56,425 nucleotides of DNA from Planococcus koreensis. Lineage in GTDB: Bacteria > Bacillota > Bacilli > Bacillales_A > Planococcaceae. Positions 49,073 to 56,425 of the stretch are shown here, one piece after another. A model generated the notes under the pieces. The model was not told the origin of the DNA. It made no database searches and was given only the letters and a program-made list of their open reading frames with translations. Both the position numbers and the translations under genes were made by a program. The stretch covers positions 1 to 56,425 of the forward strand of contig NZ_RQII01000033.1 of assembly GCF_004761975.1 (NCBI RefSeq), in the 5' to 3' direction. Every line of letters starts with the position of its first letter. Position 1 is the first letter of the stretch.

Positions 49073-52000
49073 ATGACCAAAACTGCAACACCCAAAGATG
49101 CTGCTCATTTAATAAAATATATTAAAGGGCTCACCCAGTTGACCCAAAAACCTATCTATAATTTTTCTAATTATGATGAGATTTTATGGACGGATACTTT
49201 CCCGAATGAAACTGAATGCGATTTTAGCCTTCCCCAAGTGAACGATAATCTCTTGATTGTTAAAAAGCCATACATTCCGTCCCAACCAGAGATTAGCGAA
49301 TCACTAAAAAACTGGGTACTTTTCAATGATTTAAAGGACGGAATTTCGTTAAAAACTAAAATCGAAGTAGCTGTCTTAACCGAAAACAATGAAACTGAAT
49401 ATGTAGAGTATCTATTGTCAGATGCCCCAAGGATCCAAAGTGAATTTGAACTTTTTCTTGAAAAAAAATGGAATCCTTACATAGCTGAAAAAAAACGAGT
49501 CAAACCGCTTCAAGATCTTTACGATAAACTTTTTAGTATTCACCAGACACTTCTATCAAGATCGGAGTCTGTTCAATTCGTTTTTGCCATCGGCCTTCTT
49601 TCTTGGAATACTCCAAACGATCGTGATGTTAAACGTCATTTGTTGACCACAGAAGTTGAATTGAAATTTGAACGTGAAAAAGCACTTTTCACTATTTCCT
49701 CGAGTTCTACAGGCCTCCAATTCTTGTTTGAGGAAGATATGCTAGAAGTAGAACATAGACTAAATAGCATGGACCTGCAAAGTGTAAGTGAAATGCTGGA
49801 ATCTCTCAATGAAGAAGATACTGACATTGCTTCAGTCACTTCTCTTTTAAAGGCGATTGTTTCATCTCTAGATTCTAGAGGTGTCTACATCGATGAAATT
49901 ATGAGAAACAAAAAGTCTTTACCGAACCCCATCGTCTCACTTTCACCTTCATTTATACTTAGAGAACGACCACAAAAAAGCATTGAGAAAGCTTGTGATC
50001 AAGCGATAGAGCAATTGGAGCAGCTTAGTGACGAAGATTTGATTCCGGGAAGTTTATTCAATATGTTCAGCCCTGAACAAAGAAATGCCGAAAACATTTC
50101 AGATGAAAGTGAGAAGGAATCCTATGACAGGGAGTTTTATTTTCCGCTCCCATCGAATGACGAGCAAAGCCGGATCGTTGCAGCAATTACACATAAAGAC
50201 AGTGTATTGGTTCAAGGTCCCCCAGGAACCGGAAAAACTCATACCATCGCTAATCTTACCTCTCATTTATTAGCCACTGGCCAACGAGTGTTGATCACCA
50301 GCCAAACTGCAAAAGCTTTGAGTGTTCTTAAGGAAAAGCTGCCTGCTGAATTACAGAATTTATGTGTAAGTCTCCTGGGCGGCGATTCATCCTCATTAAA
50401 AGATTTAGAGACTGTTGTGAGCACGATTTCTATGAGAAAAGAGTTTTACGAAGCCACTAAAACCATTAGCAACATCGCACAAAAAGAGGTGGCATTAAAA
50501 GCGTTAAAGGAAGATTTAAACCGGATTAAATCAGAGCTATTTGCAGTCAGGGAAAAAGAGACTTACAGACATGATTTGGGAACTCCCTATATGGGTACGG
50601 CTCAGCAAATCGCAAACACTGTAAGCAATGAGAAAGACTCCAATAGCTGGTACTTGAATGAAAACATACTGAATTTGACAGAAGAAGATATTCAAGAGGA
50701 AAAATCCGCCGTTGCAAATTATATTCAGTTGCACCAAACAGATCTTGATGTTTCAGAGAACTACAAAAACTTTGCTTCTCCTTCACTGGATCATTTTTTT
50801 GATTTGGAGCAAGTTGTTCAGTTTATTGAACAAGAAGCACTTTTATTAGAACAATACCGGCAAATATTACATTTAGAAGATATAACTGTCCAACAATATT
50901 TAAACCGGTTATCTGAAGTTGATTATCAAAAATTAAAGTCTCTTTTCGATTCTTATCAAGAAATAGAAAGCAAGCTTTTCTTTGTCAATTACCCTTTCCT
51001 GAAGAAAGCTGTTTTAGATGTTTTTCAAAATCGAGGCCATTATTGGGCTTCTGCAACCGAACAATTCCAGCAGAATATTAAAATAATGGAAGAAACAATC
51101 GATTCTTTCGAGTTGTCATCAGTGGATACTGGGAACGTACCATTTAAAACTGTTCAGCATATCAATAATCAATTGATCGACCTTTTTGAGAACGGTAAAG
51201 GACTCGGAAATCTGTTCTTTAAACCAAAGGTCTTAAAGAGTACAAGAATGAATACCCTGAAATTAAATATGATGGTCAACCTATTAAAGATTTAAGCCAA
51301 GCCCGGAAGCTAAGGGCTTATATCGATTTTGAACGTGCCTACACAGAAATAAAAAGGTTAATGGATTCCATAGAGATTCCCTTTAAACCAGTAAATCCCA
51401 AAATCGATTTAGCAGAATGCAAAGGGATTTTTAATCAATTAAAAACGGTACAAGGTATATTAGTTTGGCGACAACAAACAATTTTAGCCACTGACTATCT
51501 TACAGCTGTTAATTTTGACTTAGAAAAAATCGGGATTTTCCAAAAGAACTTTGAAGTCTTTGAGAAAAAGAACGAATTAAAAGTTCCTCAAGAATACATG
51601 AATAACGTGCAAGGTTCTATGGAGGCATCCATCTCTGATTCTACTAATCCGGTTTATAAGAGTTTGTTGGAAAGTATGATATGGCGTGACAAGCAAGAAT
51701 TGAAGCGGCAACATGAAAGCTATCAGCATCTACAAAAAATCCTGAACCGAGATAAGTTGATTACAGAGAGCTCTGACTTTCTAGAAAGAATCAATCCTAA
51801 GCTTTTGGGATACCTTAAAGAAACTATTTCTGATCCTGCATGGACTATCCGGCTGCAGAATTGGTCTAAAGCCGCTCACTGGCGAATGGCAGAAACTTGG
51901 TTAAAAGATTTTTCAAATAAAAACGAGAAAGATCTTGCTGATGAATATGAAAGAACAGAAATATCCATTAAAGCGACTATCACTGATATCGGCGCATTAA

Positions 52001-54293
52001 AAGCGTGGAACAGCATGCTTACTTCCATGACAGATCTGCAGAATAGCCATTTAAAAGCTTGGACCAAGGCTGTTAAACGTGTCGGAAAAGGAACCGGAAA
52101 AAATGCTCCGAGATACCGTAAAGAAGCTCAGGGACATATGGAGAAATGCAAGGATGCCATCCCTGCCTGGATTATGCCACTTTATCAAGTATTCGAGAAT
52201 TTTGAAGTGAAGCCTGATTTGTTTGACGTTGTAATCATAGATGAAGCGAGCCAGTCCTGGCACGAAGCAATACTATTGAAATATATTGCGAAAAAAATCA
52301 TCATTGTCGGCGATGACAAACAAATCAGCCCCAGCAAAATAGGGATACAAGTCGAGGACGTGGCTAAACTCCAAAATCGCTATTTGAAGCCGATCGATTA
52401 TCCATTTATGGATACTTTAAATCTTGGAAATTCATTTTTCGATGTTGCCTATGTTCTATTCAAAAACACGATTACGCTCCGCGAGCACTTCCGTTGCATG
52501 CCAGAAATCATTGAGTTCTCAAATAGGATCGCTTATAGAGATCAGCCTTTATTCGCTCTGCGTCAATATCCGGCGAATCGCTTGGAACCGATCAAATCAA
52601 AGTATCTTCCACACGGAGTCCGTGAAGGAAGTTCGACATCTGCAATAAATGAAGTTGAAGCTAAGGAAATTGTCAAAGAAATTAAGAAATGTGTCTCCAA
52701 CCCTGCTTACAATGGAAAGTCCATCGGGGTCATTTCCCTTCAAGGGAACAGCCAAGCCAGCCTGATCCAGCAATTGCTTTTAACTGAAATCGGAGCAGAA
52801 ACCATGGAAGAACGTAATATTATCTGTGGCGACGCGTATGCTTTCCAAGGGGATGAACGTGATATCATCTTCCTATCCATGGTAGCTGCGAAAGGAACAA
52901 CAAGGCTTACTTCGTTGACAAGTGAACCGTATCGCCAGCGTTTTAATGTCGCAGTCAGCCGGGCAAAAGATCAGATATGGTTAATGCATTCCATTACAGT
53001 CAATGACATTAACAATTCTGACTGCATGAGATACCAATTGCTGAACTATATTCAAAACCCTTTAAAAGAAGAACAAGATGGCAATCGCGAAAAATGTGAT
53101 AGCCAATTTGAAAAAGATGTTTTCGATGCAATTGTTCGTAAAGGGTATCGTGTACTAACTCAATACGAAGTCGCTGGTTATCGAATTGATTTGGTTGTAA
53201 TGGGGGAAAATGCTAAACTGGCAGTGGAATGCGACGGAGATCATTGGCATACATCATCAGAGGATATGGAAAATGATTTCCGCAGACAGCGCGTACTTGA
53301 GCGGGCAGGTTGGAGTTTCTGGCGGGTACTGGGAAGCACTTATTACCTCAACCCTTCAAAAGCATTGGAAAGCTTATGGCAGCGACTGGATGAAATGGGC
53401 ATCCGCCCTTATCTTGAATGGAGCCCGAAAATTTCGGAACTGGCGGATGCAGAAGAAGCTACTATCGACATGACCACAGAGGAAATCAATAAAATCAAAG
53501 CCGACATAAATAATAAAACTCGAAACGAATCAAGTTTCGAGTTGGGCGATGCTAATGTTTCCGACCTGGAAAATCCTTCGGTTTTTGATAATCAGCAAGT
53601 GGACGTTCAACTTCCTATTAATGATGAACTTTCAAGAGCATTTTCTATCCTGACCAAAAACGAAACGGAGTCTGAATTCGAAGCTTTAACCGATTCACCT
53701 ATTGCAGCTGACTTAATCGATGCCATTTCAATTGTTGGGAGCAAAGAAAATTTGTCAGCAAATCAAACGCTCTTAGAGTATAAAGACTTATTAACTAACG
53801 AAGGCTTTAATGTGCTTTTGGAAACCGATTCTGAATACACCATAGTTGTTCTTGGATCGGCGAATCTCGAAAACGAATTGGAACGGTTTGCACCTAAAAA
53901 CAATTCTTTTTCTTTCCATAAGAACGGATTTAAGAGCACCGATTATCTTCCTTGTTGGTCGATTACTCTGTTAGAAAGAAATGAACAAAACATCGTAAAA
54001 GCAGTTCCAAAAACTAAATCGTTAAACCCATTTTTGATACAAGAAAAAATGATCTCAGGCCAACGTCTTTCGGAAGTGACAATAGTCGATCAAATGTTGG
54101 AGATCATAAAAACCAAAGGAATCGAGGTTATCGATAACGAAAAAAATCTGAAACCATCTGGGTAGTTGGAAATGAAGAATTAGAAGAGATGCTGGCATCT
54201 TTTAAATCACATAGTATTTTCTTCCGATTTATGAAAAATGGATCTATAACAACCTCTCATCAACCAGCATGGTTTGCGAAAATAACCAAATAA
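49073..54293 (+). pseudogene. Giant SF1 helicase with Vsr-like nuclease domain, two frameshifts in this sequence
   Basis: The gene is read in three frames (49073-51295, 51361-54165 and on to TAA 54293), each step equivalent to one lost base (near 51234-51240 and in the A7 tract at 54140). Restored, it is about 1740 residues. It holds Walker A GPPGTGKTHTIANLTSHLL (about residue 382), Walker B VVIIDEASQSWHE, and later SF1 motifs LREHFRCMPEIIEFS, GDAYAFQGDERDIIFLSMV and FNVAVSRAKDQIWLMH. A Vsr/DUF559-type nuclease follows (YEVAGYRIDLVVMGE, AVECDGDHWHT, FRRQRVLERAGWSFWRVLGS). After that a region with two related about 75-residue modules. It would translocate on DNA and cut it. The ATG has AAAGGAG. 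Confidence 0.85.
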
Positions 54294-54352
54294 AAAGAGC
54301 TGTCTGTAATGGCTTCCTTACTATAAGGAAAGCCATCACAGGCAGCTCTTTT
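54292..54352. terminator. Long bidirectional terminator between helicase and YdbC genes
   Basis: AAAAGAGCTGTCTGT, ATGGCTTCCTT and loop, then AAGGAAAGCCAT, ACAGGCAGCTCTTTT form a nearly complete 27-bp hairpin. It begins at the restored helicase stop and ends just before the stop of the minus-strand gene at 54358. Confidence 0.93.
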
Positions 54353-54357
54353 AAATA

Positions 54358-54585
54358 TCATTTTAATTCTGGCATCTGATTCAGCAATCCTTTTAAAGTT
54401 TGTAATTCAGATAAATCAAAAGTTATCCCTTTTTTCATTTCAGTTTGATCTTCTGACCAAAAGCGGATATCATATTTAGGATCTCGATTGGTCCAACTTA
54501 TTAGTGTTAATTGTTTTTTCCATCCGTTCTGTTTTGTAGACAATGTACCAATCGTCTCAATAATTTCAAATTTCAAATCAGCCAT
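54358..54585 (-). CDS. YdbC/PC4-family ssDNA-binding protein
   Basis: A 75-residue protein: MADLKFEIIETIGTLSTKQN, WKKQLTLISWTNRDPKYDIRFWSEDQ and MKKGITFDLSELQTLKGLL match the PC4/YdbC fold (four strands then a helix). Relatives in lactococci bind single-stranded nucleic acid as a dimer. ATG follows CGAGGTAC. It lies between a helicase and an Mrr nuclease, which fits a DNA-handling role, but YdbC is also a free-standing household gene in Bacillus. Confidence 0.88.
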   Translation of the reverse strand: MADLKFEIIETIGTLSTKQNGWKKQLTLISWTNRDPKYDIRFWSEDQTEMKKGITFDLSELQTLKGLLNQMPELK

Positions 54586-54679
54586 TTTCTGTACCTCGTT
54601 TTCGGCATTCTCGTTACCTAAATCATTAAGCCATATAGTTGAGCTAATTTAGTAGCCATTGCGATTCTCTTTACTAGCA

Positions 54680-55588
54680 TTACTCTTCACCGAAATAATC
54701 TTCGTCCACTTTCTTAATAACAAAAGTCTCTTCATGATTAACTCCAATGTTATAAGTAAACATATATTCCGTAAGTTCTTCCCCATCGATCAAAATGACC
54801 TTTTTATCAATCTTCTGAACATATTCCTTAGCACCATCTGAAAAAGAAGAAGTAGTGATAAAAACACCCTTGCTAGCTTGCTGTCCATAAAGGCTCCCTA
54901 CAAACTTCTGGATCTCCGGACGAGTAACGGTGTTCTCCCAGCGCTTCGCTTGAAGATAAATCATATCGAGACCAAGAATATCCTCTTTGATGATTCCATC
55001 AATTCCCTCATCGCCAGATCGCCCAATTGCTTGACCAGCATCTTTCATGGAGCCGCCATAGCCCATGGCTACAAGAAGTTCAACTACAAGTTTTTCAAAG
55101 AATAAAGGAGTTCCGTTTTTAACTTTGTCGAGTAAGTCTTCTTTCGCTTCTTCTTTTAAGATTCTGTAATTGCTTTCAATCTCCTCTAAAGGCGTGCTTT
55201 CTATTGTCAAAGGAGAAATGGTTACATTCTTTTGATCGTCGCCTTTGTTTTTGAACTGGCGAAATTCATCGTATTGCATAAGGAATGCATTATCAATTGC
55301 TGTAATACAGGGATCTTCAAGTAATTGCCTTCCACGCTCAGTTATTACGAAGACTCCTGGACGAATAGTATTTAAAAGACCAGCCTTTTTTAAGTACGTT
55401 CTTGTCCATCCTACGCGGTTATGTAAAATCCGCTGCTTGCCGCTTGGCAACATTTCTTCCCGTTCCTCATCTGTAAGCCTAAACTCTTCTGCTAGGCGGA
55501 GGTATGACTCGCGAAGTGAATGCTCTTGACCGTCCTCAAGCATTTTTAGAAACGGATACATGAATTCTTGGTAGCCTGGAATTGCCAT
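54680..55588 (-). CDS. mrr: Mrr-type restriction endonuclease
   Basis: A 302-residue type IV restriction enzyme acting on modified DNA. Residues 6-95 are the winged-helix Mrr_N domain (PGYQEFMYPFLKMLEDGQEHSLRESYLRLA, and VGWTRTYLKKAGLLNTIRPGVFVIT). Residues 155-280 are the Mrr_cat PD-(D/E)XK domain with D197 (GRSGDEGIDGIIKED) and Q213-A-K215 (IYLQAKRWENTVTRPEIQKF). ATG follows TAGAGGTGAC. The next upstream gene (55637-56302) is on the same strand, 48 bp away. It could act with that membrane protein or independently. Confidence 0.92.
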   Translation of the reverse strand: MAIPGYQEFMYPFLKMLEDGQEHSLRESYLRLAEEFRLTDEEREEMLPSGKQRILHNRVGWTRTYLKKAGLLNTIRPGVFVITERGRQLLEDPCITAIDNAFLMQYDEFRQFKNKGDDQKNVTISPLTIESTPLEEIESNYRILKEEAKEDLLDKVKNGTPLFFEKLVVELLVAMGYGGSMKDAGQAIGRSGDEGIDGIIKEDILGLDMIYLQAKRWENTVTRPEIQKFVGSLYGQQASKGVFITTSSFSDGAKEYVQKIDKKVILIDGEELTEYMFTYNIGVNHEETFVIKKVDEDYFGEE

Positions 55589-55636
55589 TAAGTCACCTCT
55601 ATTCTTCTTAATATTTAATATAGTGTTTAGTAATGT

Positions 55637-56302
55637 TTAATCTTCACTATTATTCGTCAAATAATAAAAGCCATTAACCAAACTTTCGCCTCGAACCTTT
55701 TTATCAAAGGTGATCTTATCTTTTTTTATCATAAATACTACTTCTTTTCTTAAAGCTGGATTATCTTCTTCCTCTTGTTTTTCTCCTGTTGAAATTATTC
55801 CTTTGTATATCTTTCTTCCGGAGAAAAACAAAATTGGACAAACACTAATAGCGTCAGTGTTAACATAAATTGATATTACAAAAAATATAATTAATAAAGA
55901 TACAACAAGATTAGTAATTGATGAATGGTCTAGAGAAATTAAAGGTAAAAGTAAGGTCAATAGAAAAAAAGAGTAATCATTAGCACTTAACTTCTCAGCT
56001 TTTCTAATATAAAAATCTTCTCCTTCTTGACCTCTCACAATTCGAGTTTCATATCCTGACAAAAACCACTTGATAGCTAATTTGTATATAGCGTAAGTAT
56101 AGATCAAGATAAAAAGAATGAAATAGACTTCTAGTGCCATATAACTTATAAAAACGCTTTCTATTGATATCCACTCTTTGGTTTTAATCCATTTGTCTAT
56201 TCCGAAGAATTCATTTCCCGCGATAAATCTATAAATCATAACAATTATTAGGGGAGAGTAAGTCAATATCCACAATAATCTTTGTTGAAATTTACTCCAC
56301 AT
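55637..56302 (-). CDS. Four-helix membrane protein, possibly Kiwa KwaA-like
   Basis: A 221-residue protein with four predicted membrane helices (about residues 8-26, 50-72, 109-125, 128-148) and a long cytoplasmic C-terminus rich in charged residues (TGEKQEEEDNPALRKEVVFM and KKDKITFDKKVRGESLV). Its layout and the segment YSFFLLTLLLPLISLDH followed by a VNTD-x-x-x-x-x-P-I-L loop recall KwaA of the Kiwa antiphage system as I remember it. The resemblance is weak and not proven. ATG follows GAGAGGAC. The upstream gene ends 13 bp before this start, so the two are co-transcribed. Confidence 0.65.
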   Translation of the reverse strand: MWSKFQQRLLWILTYSPLIIVMIYRFIAGNEFFGIDKWIKTKEWISIESVFISYMALEVYFILFILIYTYAIYKLAIKWFLSGYETRIVRGQEGEDFYIRKAEKLSANDYSFFLLTLLLPLISLDHSSITNLVVSLLIIFFVISIYVNTDAISVCPILFFSGRKIYKGIISTGEKQEEEDNPALRKEVVFMIKKDKITFDKKVRGESLVNGFYYLTNNSED

Positions 56303-56315
56303 GGCTAATGTCCTC

Positions 56316-56425
56316 TCATGATACTTCAGTTTTAATTTTCTTAGTCAAGAAAGATTCTACTATTTTATCAGAGAAGAAATGTAAAAGTGGCGTAATTTCA
56401 TATTCAGGATTAAATCTAATTTTTT
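56316..56425 (-). CDS. Truncated gene upstream of the membrane protein (edge)
   Basis: The minus strand reads IRFNPEYEITPLLHFF, then SDKIVESFLTKKIKTEVS and TGA; the gene runs off the right edge of the window. It lies 13 bp upstream of the four-helix membrane protein gene. The tail L-x-F-F-x-D...L-T-K is loosely similar to the C-terminus of DUF4868/KwaB-type proteins, but 35 residues are too few to assign it. Confidence 0.45.
   Translation of the reverse strand, partial: KIRFNPEYEITPLLHFFSDKIVESFLTKKIKTEVS

Overview
The window looks like a chromosomal segment from a Gram-positive, low-to-moderate GC member of the Bacillota, most likely Planococcaceae (Planococcus-like). This rests on strong AGGAGG-type ribosome binding sites, frequent TTG and GTG starts, Bacillus-type housekeeping proteins, and a block that follows the Bacillus subtilis order citB-yneP-yneQ-yneR-plsY-yneT-parE-parC. 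Genus assignment is inference. No rRNA, tRNA or CRISPR array was seen.

Region 1 (1-12.7 kb) is a mixed metabolic and regulatory stretch. It holds a decayed esterase at the left edge, two VOC-fold proteins, an AraC regulator, an ODP-type metallo-hydrolase, a divergent TetR/SDR pair with repeated operator half-sites, and a NlpC/P60-like protein. It also has a helix-turn-helix regulator and MFS exporter that share a palindromic operator, a GNAT acetyltransferase, and a dihydroorotate-dehydrogenase-like enzyme fused to a large membrane domain. Two six-unit arrays of one 20-bp repeat, in opposite orientations, lie at 6.0 and 12.5 kb.

Region 2 (12.7-26.4 kb) is core genome: an acyl-CoA synthetase with a consensus promoter, topoisomerase IV (parE-parC), the yneT, plsY, yneR, yneQ and yneP homologues, aconitase (with a one-base frameshift in this sequence), a DinB protein, an interspersed repeat and a degenerate tyrosine recombinase.

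Region 3 (26.4-37.4 kb) holds nicotinamidase, a GlsB/YeaQ stress membrane protein behind a sigma-B-like promoter, a lytic transglycosylase, lipoproteins, a WGR-DUF4240 protein, an operon of an M20 amidohydrolase with two membrane proteins, a peptide-binding lipoprotein and an SGNH hydrolase. Most genes are separated by clear hairpin terminators.

Region 4 (37.4-56.4 kb) is accessory and has the character of a defence island. It contains an HNH endonuclease, a DUF7000-like protein, a decayed OFA-type MFS gene, butanediol dehydrogenase, a glycerophosphodiesterase with a candidate PhoP box, and a J-domain/LprI fusion next to an EcsC protein. Then comes a tight minus-strand cluster: a small DUF7669-like HTH, a protein with two copies of a PD-(D/E)XK-like core, a nitrilase-superfamily protein, and a PD-(D/E)XK nuclease-like protein. 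A divergent giant SF1 helicase with a Vsr-like nuclease domain follows (two frameshifts in this sequence), then a YdbC/PC4 protein, an Mrr-type restriction enzyme and a four-helix membrane protein cut off with its partner by the window edge. The nitrilase-nuclease cluster is the best candidate here for an undescribed system.

Four open reading frames are broken by apparent single-base losses in or near short homopolymers (acnA, twice in the helicase, and the edge esterase). The interruptions in otherwise well-conserved genes may therefore be sequence errors rather than biology. Start codons below were moved from the longest ORF to the site with the best Shine-Dalgarno spacing where the sequence decides it.
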